From the NCBI RefSeq assembly GCF_037038585.1, contig NC_092520.1, positions 57,254,501 through 57,318,500 on the forward strand: DNA of 64,000 nt, given 5' to 3'. Below, one piece after another: positions 48,010-62,689 of the stretch; positions within the stretch are counted from its first letter, which is position 1, and the number at the start of each line of letters is the position of its first letter. The stretch is from Patagioenas fasciata. Its lineage: Eukaryota > Chordata > Aves > Columbiformes > Columbidae. Made by a program: the position numbers and the translations under genes. The notes beneath the pieces are model-generated. The model saw only the letters and a program-made list of their open reading frames with translations. It did not search any database and was not told where the DNA came from.

Positions 48010-48076
48010 TTTTAAAATAGTGGAGCTCTTTTAATATCTCATGCTTATATAATATAAAAGAGCTCTGATTTTAAAA
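48010..48076. repeat. 67-bp fold-back (long imperfect hairpin)
   Basis: Inner arms GAGCTCTTTTA (48023-48033) and TAAAAGAGCTC (48055-48065) pair perfectly. Outer arms TTTTAAAAT (48010-48018) and ATTTTAAAA (48068-48076) also pair, with an asymmetric 4/2-base internal loop between the two stems and a 21-base terminal loop. Confidence 0.8.
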
Positions 48077-48224
48077 GATATGCATAAGAAGATATTTATC
48101 TACAATGGAGTCAAGAGGATTGTGAGAAATAAAATAACAGGGTTATCTAAAAACATGTACCAATTAGTGCAGTAAAACAGCTAACTAGAGGTTCTCCTCA
48201 TCTCCTGGATGAACCATAGTTACA

Positions 48225-48252
48225 CGTATATATATATATATATATATATATT
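48225..48252. repeat. (TA)n microsatellite
   Basis: Uninterrupted TA dinucleotides following CACG, in AT-rich intergenic DNA. Confidence 0.95.
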
Positions 48253-51200
48253 TCCCCCCAACCAGAGTGGAATACACCATCGTGTTCTCCTGACAATGCA
48301 TGTATGTCTGGGATACAACAGCCTATGTTAGAAGACATAAAATACATAGTATGTGACCTGAAGTTGTGAAACAACCCAAGAGAAGGAATTAAATTCAAAG
48401 CTAATGGTGCCAGACTCATCAGTGGATGTTTTTACCTCCCCGCATATTAGAGGGAGCCAAAGACGTAGTGTCAAGGCACAGCTTTGAATTTCCCGACTTT
48501 TGCGAGTCTATTAACATCACTTCTCTAACAGAATGAGGGTACTGGCAGAGAGATGGATTAGATGGTCAAACAACACATTTTTATCCCCATGGTCTCTCCT
48601 GAAAATTATTCCAGTATTTTGCTACTTATTTACTGACACCGTTGGCTGTAACTTTCTCTACTGGAAATGGTATTACAGGGTAGTGGATTAGCTTCTCCTC
48701 TATAGTGCATCCCTGATTTAATTACCGCTGAAGCTATCCCCCACTATCTGCACAATAAATGCTGTTGCTTACAGAAACATGATTACAGGATTAGAGTTAT
48801 TGGGCCCTCGCCCAGACGAACACGGTGACACAGCATAGCACTGGCACCTCTGAAAGCTACACTGACCTCAGGCATCTCTACATCAAAGGCCACGGCCACA
48901 ATCTGAGCTTCATTAGCTTTCAAGGCTGAAGTTACAGGAGCACCACTTCCTCAGCCACTAATGGGAAACACTCTCCTCCATTTGCTGTTGAGGTGTTAAA
49001 AGTTCCTCTTAACATCGGTTACCGAGCTACAGCTTCACTGGTATCCCAGTAAAATAAAAATGACTTGTGGAGTGGGAGCTGAGTTCAAACTGGAAGGCTG
49101 GGTTGGACATCCCATACTCATGCAAAGGGCGTTCCCCAGTTCAGGGATGCTTCGGGGGTGAGGACTGCAGGGTGGGGCACACCCCAAACCCCAGGCTGGG
49201 AGCTATAAGGAAATTCTCGCGGCTCCTGAAGGGTTTCATATGGCTGTAACCAACTGTTTGAGGTAGCTGAAGGACGCTCTGGTTTTCATTTGTAGGATGT
49301 GATGCAGATGGTTATGCAGACAGGGAGAGCTCGGCAGCTAGCTGCAGCTCGGAGCACATGCATTGTCAGGTCTGCACTCATGGTGAGAGAGCCGTGAATT
49401 GTGGTAAAAACTCCCCTACCTCACCTGGTTGATCTGCACCTACAAGGAGGAGACTTAAGAGGTAACATTTAATCCCACAGAGGCAAAAGAGAGTCAGAGA
49501 ACTACGAGGTGCCAAAGCACGAGGTAGGATCAAGTTGAATTTTGGCTTCTAGGATACACTACCTATGTGGAAATCTCTCTCAAACTCAGTGCACCTCAGT
49601 TCCTCTTTATACAGCTGGAACATTAGAATTTCCTCTGTCTTGTCTATTTGGACGATGCACTCTGCAACACAGCTCACCTCTTACTGTGTTTGCACAGTCC
49701 ATCAAAGTCCTTAGGGGCTTACAGTCATGACCCTTATTGAATAGTAATATACAAAGGATGAGGCTACATTCTCAACTTCCACAAAAAAAAAAAAAAAACA
49801 AACCCAAGTTAAGTAGCTAGGTGGTGTGGAAGAAGGCCCAAGGTTTCATGGCTCTCTATCCAGAAAGGAGAGAAGAAATACTTGTTTCATGACAATACTT
49901 GAGAACGGTAGGACATAGTCCACCACAGTAAGCATAGAGAACCAGGAACTGGCTTTACATGGGAACAAAATAACTGAAATACATCACTTGTATTAAAAGA
50001 CTTCAATATGACTGAAAAAAAAAAAGGGAAACAGAGAAGAGGTAGAGGGTTTGCACTGGAAGGCTTGCTTTTCTTTCTTTAGTCCAACTGGCCTGCTCTG
50101 GTGCTTTGCCTATGGGATTGTTGTTTCTGTTTTATAAGCTGGTGCTGAATAAAGTGGCTTTGCCCATGAGTCTGCAGGCTGGGCCAGCTGGATAAGGTGG
50201 GCTGGTCAGGTGCTGCCAGGGATAAAGCTAAGGAACTATAAGGCTGGCCTCTGGAGCTAAGCTGCTCCTTCTCTTCAGGAGGTAGGAGACTTGCCCAGGT
50301 CTGAGGAGCTCCTTTAGGCTGGAAGATTTAGTGGGCTCAGATATTAGCAGGATCACATGTCAGCTCCAGAGTTTTCTGCAGCTTGCATGTTTGATAAAGC
50401 TCAGAAGCTTGCTGCAGCTGGCAAGTTTAACTTAATCTCTTGGGTTTGTTCTGCCCTAAGCAGCCTGTTCATGTTGTCAGAGCTGATTTCAGTTTCCCGA
50501 GCTTTAGGCTGGGTTAGGAACTAAGACAAGATTAGAAACCAGAGTAAGAAGAATTCAGCTGATTTTCAGCTAAGCACCTTTACACCACAAACAGAGATTT
50601 ACAAAAAAGGCATTTATTTCCTAGAAGTTGTCACTGGATTTCCTTTTAAATTAAATTACCATCATTCAAAGAAATAGGAAATTCCTCCGTGTGTGTACAT
50701 TTTTCCTGAATTACTGATTCTTTCCAGGCTTCGCTTTTGCCACATGCCCAGGGCAGTGACCCCCAGCTCAGGCACTGCAACAGCTCTGACCAGTGATGGT
50801 TTAAGTATCGCAGCAGCCACCACTGCTACAGCAGAAATCCAAGCCTTTCACTTTGCAAACTTGGGAAGTATGTGGTGTTAATTAGAAGCACTCACTGCTC
50901 TTACTCAATAAGATCAGGGGTGGTGTGTAGGCACAGAATGATCCAGGGAGGGTAAGGAGGGCTCTTCTTCCTGTCAGCAGCTGCAGCGTTTACTAGCATT
51001 TCATATGACAAAGATGCAGCTCTATGATAATTTTCTTAACTTTCATCTTAATTTTCATTATTTCCTCACCTGTCTTCCACTTTGTGCCTGGGCAGCGTGT
51101 GAAGAGTAATAGGGTAAGTGGACACAAGAAAGGATGACAGTCGTGTTGTGATCCATAAAAAGGCATTGTTCTTTAGGGGTGATGCACACCAGTTTTTAGT

Positions 51201-51662
51201 GTAACTCTCATGTTGCCACTAGTGATTATTGCCTTACCGATTTCAAGGTGCTCAGGGCTTTGTAGAAGGGTCTAATCCAAAACCCCGAGAGATTTACAGG
51301 AATTCCAGGCTGAGGGAAGCTCAGTAAACACAAGGATTAAAAGATCCAGAAATGCAGATTTCTAAGATTGTTTCTAAATAAGAAAATAAAATGGGGGGGG
51401 GAGGGGGGTGGGGAACAAAACGCTTCTCTCTTCCTCTGGCTTGCCAGCATGCTTTGATGAAAAACAGGGAGGTGATCTTGGGAACACTCGTTCCAGCCTC
51501 CTGTTCATAAGTAGCAGGAAGGCCTGTCAAACCTGTCAAACTCCTTGAGCTCCTGGGGTTTACAGACTTCTCTCAGTTACCCCAAGCAAAACCACAATCC
51601 CATAAAGAAGCCTTTTCAGTAAAACCTTCTGCCATTTGCCTGAAGCCAACAAATCACTCATT

Positions 51663-51681
51663 AAAAAAAAAAAAAAAAAAT
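51663..51681 (+). repeat. Poly-A tract
   Basis: About 18 A bases following CTCATT; no associated retroposon or target duplication could be recognised. Confidence 0.9.
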
Positions 51682-53096
51682 CTATTTATCGTTTGGAAAC
51701 GTCCCTTCCCCCTGTGCTCGCTCTCTCCTGGTGAAGCCCCGAGCGATGGCCTTGCAGAAGCAGTTTTCTGCAGGAACCTGCCACCTCAGGGTACATGAGA
51801 GCCCAAAATCTGCAGTTCGTACAGGGACCAACATCTGACTGGTCTAAGAAGAGTGTGGCTTGGGTAAGGACTGCAGAAAAGACCACCTGGCTTCAGTCAG
51901 AGCTCAAGGTCACTGTAGGATGGCTTGCGTTTATTGCCATCCTTTGCCTTTTGGTGGACTTTTCTGAGCTAATTCACCCCATCTAGCTGCCAAGGTGCAC
52001 ACCCCACACTATTTGCTAAGAGGTTTAGAAGAGACATCCAGGATGTCTGGTCTTTGCCCTTCCTTTCATTCCCTTCCTTGCTGCATCCTTTCCCTGCAAA
52101 CTGCTGTGAAAACCAAAGCTCCCAGTTCTCTGCCACCAGTCCCAGCCTTTGTCCTCAGGCTGCACCCACTGGTGCCAGTTTCCAGACTGATCCCCATCCC
52201 TGTCCCCACCAGCTGATGGAAAGTTGCAGCATCACTGATCCAAGGCTCCAGTTGGCCACAGCATGAACCTCTACAATTCTTGGGACCAGCACTAGGTTAT
52301 GGTGTCTCATACAGTGACAGAAAAAAATGTAGCCCCAAAGGAAGAGGGCAGATGTAAAGCAGTCACTTTAGGAGGCATCATTTGATTTATTGGAATACAG
52401 TTGCAGGGGTGCATTCTCCCCTGGGTGATATGCCTGACCATGGGTTTGTCAGCTATTTTTCCACATCATTTTGGGCTTGTACCAACTGGCATATGTCTTT
52501 GGCAATTATCTGACTGGATGTATGTTAAATCATATTGTTTGATTTATAGGTGGCAGATCAGAGGACAAGACAGCATTGCTGAGAGTAACAGGATCCTACT
52601 CAAAGACCATCATGGCAGAACCATAGCAACACCATAATAAATAAAACAGTGATTACTCAATGGGAGCAAAAAGTGGCAACTTCAAGCTGCAATTTATTCA
52701 CGATATGGGAGACGTGCTCTGGCAAGAGTAAAGCAGTCATCAATACATGCATCATAAGGGCAGAAGTGTAGCAGAAGCAAAAGTCTGTTGACAACTCAGT
52801 AAACAATGATATAATGAAGACTGAAGCAAAACTCAGAACACATCCTGAAATACAGGTTTTGGATGCTGGCACTTAGTCTATGCTATGAGCTGAAATCTTG
52901 TTTCATTTTACATCTATTTTAACTTAGCATGCAAAAATCCACCTATGACCACCACATTCAATGCTTGAAAAACCAAAATCAGATTTAAGGCCTAGTTTTC
53001 CAAGATGTATTCATGCATAGCAAAGACTATTTTTTTCTACATCCTTAGAAATAGCTAAAGACTATCCAGTAGAGGCTGCAGTGGTCATACTATGTG

Positions 53097-53432
<336 letters not shown>

Positions 53433-56400
53433 TACACAGACAATATTAGACTTGTTCTTCTCCAGAGTGCAAAATAGGAAAACAAAGCAAAAGGGAGAGA
53501 AGAATAATCTGAGACACTTCCTTAGGACCTAGAGCTTAGGACCTAGAGCTACTGACTCCACAAGAAGCCAAGCAGAATGACAGAAAACATTCATTAATCT
53601 CTATTTTGCTAGCCAAGTTCCCATGAATTGAAAACACAATACACATTTCAATATAAGATTCAGCCACAACCATCAGTTTTGTCTGGAAGTGGTGTATATC
53701 CCTGTATGTTAAAAAACAGATACAACTACTAGACTTGCTGATTTTATATATGTACATATGTGAAAGAATATGAATGTAGCAAGAATGACTGACAGGAATA
53801 GTTAAGAAGCACTATAAAAATTGTCACCCATCTTGAATCTCTTTCTCTTAATGTTTCACGCTTTTCTAATTTAAGAACATCCTTTGTAGCTCAGGATGAA
53901 TAATGGCCATCAAGCCAGAAATCCTGTTTCCAAGGGTGCGTGTGCTGGATGCCTAAAGAAAAGGATAAGGGCATATGCTGACACTTCCAATGCGCTTCTA
54001 CAGCCCACTCACCTTCTCTGTCTGCCAAGGACACCAAGGTATCCCAGCTCATTGCACTGTCTCAGACCATGCACCGACAGTCATCTGTATTTTGCAAGGA
54101 CTAGGGTCCTTCCAAGAAGTGCGCAAGACTAACAATTAGGACAAACTATCAATTTATCTGTGACCTGAGCAAATAAGATGAGTAGTCACCAAGACACATT
54201 TGCGTGGAAGTCTGTGCTTTGGATGTTGTCACATTTTTTAGTATATCCAGGCTTGAAAAGCAACAGGGGAAAGTTGGAAAAGCTTTTATAGTTAAGATAA
54301 AAATGAGAAATGTCCTCAAAATTGTATTTATGAGAAAAAAAAAAATAGCCAGTACTTTGCCTCAGGTTCATGCACGATGTACTAAAACTGAGGAGGGACA
54401 TAAAAGTGGATTAGGGGGAAGCAGAACAAATCTCAGGACTGTTCACTTCGTCTAGGAAAGAGTTGACAGCATACACAAACCTGATGCATGCTTGAGGCAG
54501 CCGTGTTGGCTCCTGCTCCACTGGAAAGAGAAACGTTTGCCACATGGAAGCAGAAAACATTGGCAGGAAAATAACTTTAATTTTCAAACTTGAAAAGGAG
54601 TATTGAAAGCAGGAAAAAACAAAAGGGGAGGAGGGGAATAACATTCACCTGGACTCTCTGATTTCGCCTTCAGGCTCTGACCCTATGATAAGTATGTTTG
54701 AAAGTAATTGATTGGTGAAAGAGAGCTTAAAGGTAATTTCTGAATGCAAGATAGGGAAAAAGTGTGTGCACCTGTCACCTGTGGGCCAGAATGAGGATGA
54801 GCCAAGATTCCCTGGAGAAAGGCGGTGCGGCTCTCCCATACCAGTTACCAGCACAGAGACCTGGCTGGCGTTGTAGATGTATGCAGCATGCATATGTTAT
54901 TACACACTTATATCCTGAGAAAAGGCAGTGAAAGATGCCCCAGCTGTAGCATGCATTCTACAAATGCTTGTCCTTCTACATTTCTCCTGGTCTGGGCTTT
55001 GTGTCAGCTTAGGACCCAGGAGAAAGACAAAAAGACGTATTTATATGTAGCCAGTGCCGTGAGTCACAAAACCTTATGAGACATTTTGTCTCATCTACAG
55101 CCTTTCACGCCTGTTGTCATTTGCCTCCAGAGCCTAATGGAAACCTGCCTTGGATGGTATGTTCGTCGTTGTTGTTTCAATTTCCTTGCCTTTTATTTAT
55201 TTCCCTTGCCTCTCAAGAGCCATTCGGAGGTCCCATTACTTCCTGCTGACCAGGGAAGGCTATGAGAACAAGTAGTTATAGCGGATTAAAATATACACAC
55301 TATCACAAGAAAAACAGAGGGAAGGGGGCGGGGGACTTGCTTAGCAAAGGGTGATGGAAGTCGTGGGACAGAGAGCTGCCAGAAATACTGAAGTGGGTTT
55401 TTATGTCAAGACTTGTTTCAGACTTCATCTCTGCAAGGAACAGACCTTCTGAATTCTTCCCAAGGCAGTACTGCAACTTGAACCTGCATATATTGAATCA
55501 GTTCAATGTTTCCTTTAGATGTGAAATAAAAGTTTGTTTGACAAAAATGCAAATGATCTTTCGTGGCAGCGTGGATTCCTCCTGCCTGTGCTGATGGAAG
55601 AACCAGTGGGTGTTACAGCAGAAAGAGGAGAGCTTGCACACAGTATGATTCCCCTCTGCAGCAAAGGTGCTACGTTGGCCATTATATCCAAGGAAGACAA
55701 GATTTTTGCTAAAACAATGGACATCATTAGCCCCCCCATCTCTAGGGCAAATTAACCCTGTGGTCCATGCTTGACCTAGGCTACAGCAGATTGTATCTGC
55801 TGTATTTGGAAATTTTCCTTTCTAGCATCTGTTAAAAAATTACTAGCAGGTGCTGAAAATTGTGGCCTCCAACCCAGAGACCTGGAGCCAAAATACCAGA
55901 GGGGAAAAAGTCACTTCTTGACAACCACCTGACTCCAGGGTTGGATGAGCCAGAGAGACAATCTGCTGCTATGGGAGATGCCAGATCAGAGGAGAGAAGT
56001 GGTAGCACCTCATGCAATTAGTCTAACTTCTTTTTTTTTTTTTGAAGCTACAAGTGGCAAGGGCCAATTCCTTGCCTCTGTGAAGCTGCAAGCCTGGTGA
56101 TCCCCTCTAGTGCTATAAAAGAGTTAGGTCAGCTTGCAGATGACCAAAAAGCTTAGGCTACCTCTGTAGCACCCAGAATAACAAACTGAAGTAATTTAAC
56201 GTTTGCTATGTAAATGACACACTGCTATGTATATATATCCCAGTGAACACAGGAGAATAAATTCTTGCATGCCATGTAATTACACACACACTCATGTAAA
56301 AATGAGCTGATATAAAATACATATGCATCTAGCTGTGCCTATGCCTGTTCCAGTCTCCACTACAGGATTATTGCATTGCCAATGTGTTGACATAAAAATG

Positions 56401-56479
56401 CAGTTTTATGGATTACATTTAAATAGAAATGTGTGAAAAGGGATTTTGTTTTGGCTACAGCCCAGTCTCTTAATATAAT

Positions 56480-56521
56480 TATAATTACTATTTTTACTAC
56501 TACTGCTACTACTACTACCAC
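56480..56521 (+). repeat. (TAC)n/(ATT)n compound repeat
   Basis: TTACTACTACTGCTACTACTACTACC trinucleotide units after ATAATTATAATT. Confidence 0.85.
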
Positions 56522-59500
56522 AGCGAATTGGGAGCCCCCTTGGTTCTACCTGTGGTACAAATAGCAAGAACAAACCTGACCTAAAAAACAGGGGAGTTGA
56601 AATAGGGATAGAGGCAACATGACTTCTCCAAGCTGGAGTAACAAGACAAGAAGTGGATGTAGGATTTACAGCTCTTAAATTCTAGTCCTCGGTGTGGCCT
56701 GGGCGTTCTCTGCCGTGATTTCATACATGGCTTTCTCAGGGAAGATAAATGGGGGGGAGGGACGGGAAATACTTTACTGATGTAATGAGGAGAGTGTGTT
56801 TTGTTAATATTAGGATGGCTCTGTTTTGCCTTTTACAGCAGAGATAAAGAAACCATCTATGCAGGTTGTCCTGGGCAGCCAGGGCTAGTGGCCGGTGGCC
56901 ATGGCCATGGTGGCTGCTGCTGGACAGTTTCCCAATGACACGGCCACCATCATGGTGGCAGCTATGCAGCAGAGGTAGCAGCTTGCTCGAGTTGCAGATG
57001 TGATGTCATAATGTGTGGAGGTGAGAGCTGAGCCAGCATCCCTTTTCCCCTTTCTTTTTTCACCTGCCTGCCTTTATTATGGGCGTAGCACAAGTCATCG
57101 TGCGGTCTTCCAGCCTGAAAATCAGAAATACATCTCTTCTATTCACTCCTTGACAGTTCATCAATGTAGAAGAGTTTTCTAAAAATCTCTGCCAGGATAA
57201 AGAAATGCACTTTCAAGTGCTGTTTTAGGTGTTTCCGAGATCTCTTGTCATTTCAAGCCAGGGTCTGCCAGGTGCTCTATGAAAAAGCCTCTTAAAGTGC
57301 CACTTTCTTTCTGATGCTGATCTTAAACGGGACAGGTGCACAGCCCATGCAGCCGGGAAGCATCCCACCATGACCATTGCTCTTTACGAGCCATGCTTGC
57401 TCAGAGGTAGCTATTTTCTGCCAGCTATGGGGCTCAAAAAAATAAAAAAAAATAAAATGAAACTGTCCCACATCTCAGAAAGAAATATTTTGAGGGGAAG
57501 GGGCAGAAAATGCAGTGTGAGCCTACCCAGCAAACAGCAGTGGGCTCAGGAGGACTGGGAAAGCCGTTTGCCAGGAGGCCAAATGGTTTGCCTGTATCTC
57601 TGGGCAAAAGAGATGTTATTTGGTGCTTGAAATCATTTAAAGAAAACAAAGGATGACTGCTACATGCCTGCCCACGATAGTTGGAGCACTATGCTGTTGT
57701 GGGATATTTCTGCCAACCAAACGGCAGCAAAATACCAGCGCGTAGAGCAGGGCAAGCTGGTTGCACACAGGGGTGCCTGCGGGACCAGCCTCCGACAGCT
57801 CGGCACGCACTCACTAACGCATCGAACCCCGAGGAAGGGAGGATGCCATTCTCATTACCTCTATTTTACAGGTGTTGAAAGGGAGGTCAGGGAGATTTGC
57901 CAGCCAAGGGGGGTCTGTCAGGGCCGAGACGAGTGGTTATGGGTCCCAGCTCTCAGCTTCATGTGTAGACTGTGCCTCTTGGGGCAGATGTGAGGGAAGA
58001 TTTTTATTTCTCTGACACAGGAGAGAAAAAAAACACCTTCCAGCTTCCACTAAGGGAACTATGCCATGTTGATTTGTCTTAAGGGCGCTGTTAGGATTAG
58101 CCAAGTTAGGAATCCATACTGTCAATTAAAATTTAATATTGTCCCAGAGACACAGAAGAAAATAGGCTTTTGCAAGGAAGAATAACCAAGTTTGCACAAC
58201 AGTGATCAGACACATGAAGCATCATTTTGAAAGAAGTTCTTTAAATGATCCTGCTCTGCTTTTGGTGGGTGTTCATGTAGGTATACACATCAAGTTATTT
58301 GCATGTATACAAACAAACATCCCCCACACTTCGGTCTACGCTATCCCAAATACTGCTCTAGTTTCAGACTTTCTCTTTCCAGCCATCCAGCATCAATCCT
58401 GTACTGAGCACCTTTGACTTCAGGAGGATCATGAATATTTTCTACCTCTTCACCATCTCTCAAAGGCAGCCGCAAACACAAAAATTAAACCTCAGGGAAG
58501 GTGGGGGGAGAAAATCTCTGCATGCACAAGCAGAGCCCCACCTGCCAGTTATCTGCTCTCCTTTGTGTTTTGAAGAGGCATCTCACCTCTTAGAAGGGAA
58601 ACAAGTTTGTCGCGGAGGGAGATGTGGTTAGTAATTCTGTCTGTGCTTCCCTCTCCTTCTCTGAGCTCAGGATGCCGTGGGCCCAGCGCTCCCTCCTGTG
58701 CTGCACAAAGAGAGCGCCAGTTCTGAACCAGACCAATTCTGTGGCATCCCTGGGGTACCCATGTACCCACATTTCCAAAACCAGCCTTTTAAAATGTAGC
58801 GCTGGTGGCTGAAGAGATGGTTAGCCAGCAGTGGCTGGGCTGTGACAGAAATGTGAGTTTATAACCTGGCAACAGAGGTTTGGCTCAGAAATGTAATATA
58901 TCTCATTAAAATCTCTGTGCTCAAAGGCAGACTCGAGGTTTAAACAATCTTTGATTGCAAGATAACGTCCTGAGTGTATTTCAGTTTTACTGAAGTTTAA
59001 TATACGATCTGTTTCTGGCCCTTCTCAGCTATAGGAGATATTCTCCCATCACCCTGCTTGTTGCTTTAATGCCACCTCTGTTACTAACACCTGCTGGAGG
59101 GGCAGGAGCCTCTCTTGGCAAACTAAACCTGCACAGTCTGAGCAGTCAAAATCTTAATATGTATAGAGCACATGAAGTAATCATTAATGCATAGCACGTC
59201 CCCTCTGGTCATTTAAATAAATTATTGACACCACCACCACCAAAAAATGAACCAGGTGCCATTCCAATGGTTGAGACCCTATAGGTAAGTGTAAATTATC
59301 AGACTGCTTCAAAATTTTGAAACCCTCCAAAATCAAAATAATAATCATGCAGTGTTGGTTGTAAATACATGTGCGTGCACATAAATGTCTGTGTATGTAC
59401 ATGTGCATGTATGCACACCTCAGTGTTTGCACACCATAATGTTGTGACCTTAATAATTTGTTTTAAATGGCGGGTAAAGGATCCCTATAGCATCTACATA

Positions 59501-62500
59501 TGTATATCCAAGTTTCACACTTGCTGTGCCAATTCTTATTGCCACATAGTCTACAAATTGCTTCTGGAAAAGTGTAATCCTGGTTTTACCTCTGTGTTTT
59601 AAAAATCATTTCCCCATGTATTATCTCTTCACAGCTTTATACATTTATGCTTTTACTCTCCAAATGCCTTGACTAGAATGCTATATCCCTGACCAGAAAT
59701 ATATTCCCCCCTGCTATTTTTCTGCAGGAGTCTAGTTCATTCAGAAACAAGGAAAAAAATACGAATGATTGTTTTTAAATTCCCTGACGCGCAGAGCTCA
59801 GACAAGCCACAGATGCAAATGTGAAAAGCAAATCTACTGCTGGCTTTAGGAAATGGCTGGGTTCACTGCACTTGTAAGCAAGCACCTTTATTTAGGCATG
59901 ATTGTAAGCTACCATTTTGATATAATCCCTGGTTTTCTGGACCAGGTACGCTGTAGCTGGCATGACAAATCTACTGTACCTCACTGTAATACCCAGCCAT
60001 CAATCAATCACCCTCTGCCAGCACTGATCTCGCTCCCAGAGCCAGCAGCCGTGGACAAGGCTCCACATCCACATCACTGTTCCTTTTGTCATCGGGGAGC
60101 ACCAGGGCCTCATGACAGCCCAGCAAATTATATCACTGCCCTCTGCGAGTTGAGAACTTGGTATTGGCATGGAGGATCCTGAGCTGGAAGGTGTCACACC
60201 ACGTCAAATTATGGGCACTGCTTCAAGCAGTGCATGAGTGGACATTGGGTCTTTTTCTCGGAAGGTGAAGGTGGCTCTCTTTGAAGAAGCAGACAGAAGG
60301 TGGTATGCAAAAATACACATCCCTCTCCCCGAGATGGTCACAGGGGCTGCCTGGAGACCAGCACAGGTTCTCTGCACATTTGTGGCCTTTCAGCATTACC
60401 CCCACATCTGGACTGGCTCTGTCCCTGCCCAGCCAGAGGATGGGACAGTTGTTCCTCCCCACCTCTGTCCCTGCCGGTTTGTCAGACCCACAAGTCGTCT
60501 AGAGAGAGGGGAAGTTGCAAGTGATGCTTCTGGCAGGACAGCAGGTAAGATAGGCTTGACCTAGGCAGGAAAGCATGATTTGGCCCCATCTTTTCTGAAG
60601 CTCAGAAAAAAAAAAAAAAAGAAAAAATCCTCCACACACACCCTTCTAATTTAATTTAAATCCAATAAATGGGCATTGTAAAATACTTAGTTCCTCAATA
60701 AATGGGCAGCTCAGAAAAGAAGGGAGCAATGCCTTGACTCCTAGGAAACTCAGGACTCCGCTTCTTAAGTGGCAAAGTAATAAAAAGACAGCAAACACTA
60801 CAAAACAAGCCATTCATATAAATCCATATCTGTTGTTAAGGGGGACCTTGCTGTCACTCTGCACCCTGGGGTCTGTGTGGTGACAAGGAGTTGGTTGTGT
60901 CCTTGGAGAGCTCAAGGGAGAAGGCAGTTGAATGTCAACAGTGTCGCCTTCCTTTTAAGGTTGCTTTTTCCTTCCCCTCATATCCTGGAAAAGTCCCTGT
61001 GGACTTTTTTTTTTTTTACTTTCCTAATGAGCATGATCTGAGGGTATTTGGATGAGATCAGTGTCCATGTGAAGGGGAGGTTTGGGAGCCAGGTGTGTGT
61101 ATGTGCATGTGTTATCTGTCTGAAACAGGTTTTTAGTTGCAGTTGCAGAAATGGTCTTTCCTTAGGGAGGGCAAAAGGCAGAACTGGAGCAGCCAAGAGG
61201 CGGATAAACTCGTACTTTACAGTGACTTAAAAAACAACTAATGTGGCTCCATTTAAATGGCTATAAAATGCTACTAAATGCTTCATTTGCCAGCTCATGA
61301 ACATCTTGGAGAACTGGGGCTGTTCACCTCCCTGCTTCACTACCCCACTGGAAGAGCTCTGTGCCCCTATTTTGTGTATATTTGGGCTTAAGATCTTCCC
61401 ATTCCCCTTGCTTTCTGCTGAAGAGCAGCCTGGTGCGGGATTGCATCCACCCAGCCCAAAGCTTCACCTCTGCGCACTCTCTGGCAGGCTGTCACCCCTG
61501 GGAAGGTCCCGGGTACCCCACAAGTACATTTCAGCAATCGGGATAGGTTAAGGTCACTCCTGGGTTATATTTCTCTGACCTCTGCATGATGCATCAAATG
61601 GCAAATGCATCTGGCATATAAACATTGCCAACTAGAGAACAGAAATGTTAAGTCCTGCTGAAGTAAATGGGGAAAGAGAGGAAGATCTTAGTCAAATCTG
61701 AGGCAGATTGTTCTGAGCTCTTGGTTGGGTGATGGTGCAGCATAAAATAAACCAAGATTCCCAGGGACTGCATGATGAACAGTTTAAGGGGGACTTTTTT
61801 CTGTGCTAGAGGAGAGGAGAAAAAAAGATCCAAGGGCTGTCCCCAACAGTGAGGCACTCTTGGGTATGGCTATTGAAGCCAGCGGCTGGTGCTGCTCTGG
61901 CTCTCCACCAGCAAACTTGGAATCTGAAAAGCTGCTCTGAGCCAAGCCTGCCTCCCTGTCCTGCAAGAAATGAGAACATAAAAGCCTAAAGAAAGTCACC
62001 TGCAAGAGGATCTGGGCTGGGGTGAAGTCAAGGCAGCAAGCCACTACACTTGGCCTGGCTTGGTCCTCAGTTAGCTGGGGCTGGGACCACATCTGTGCCT
62101 AAGCCTAAACTGGATTCGGTTGGTTTGTGCTTGGTTATGATTTTGAAATAGAAGTTTTATGCTACCACAGAGAGTCTGCATTTTTGTGGATTCAAATATT
62201 CCTTAATTAGGTGTTGTCTGTTAGCAGAATGAAAAGAGGGCTTTTATTTCATTTTACTTTGCCATTTTCATTTACTCCTTTTTGTGTATAATAACTGGGT
62301 AGGGGAATGTTGAACAGCTACTGTAAAATATTTTGTAGTGCAGCTGCAGCTTTCAAACATCTATCTGCTGTCCAGATTGGTGATGATGGGTGCTTGGGGA
62401 GCCCCTTCCAGATTTGGGAGAGGGGGGAGCTTTGTACTGTTGAAACTCCTTTCCTTGCCCGTTTCCCAGAGGAGACAGCTTTCTTCCTCCTTATTAAAGA

Positions 62501-62689
62501 TGAAAAGGGTCAGCTGCGAGAGGGTGCAGCCCCCAATAAAAGTATATTAACTCCCTGCCAGCCATTAACAGCGCCAGCTTCAGCGGCTGCTGGGTTGCTA
62601 GTCCAAGAGGGCATAGCAGAGAGGTGCGAGTAGGGCAGGCAGGGCCAGGCAGGAGAAGCAGGAACAAGCACAGGCAGACACAAGCAAGG

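Noticed and set aside
60238..60564. 108-codon + strand frame with overlapping frames
   Set aside because: Three frames are open together and no domain is recognised.
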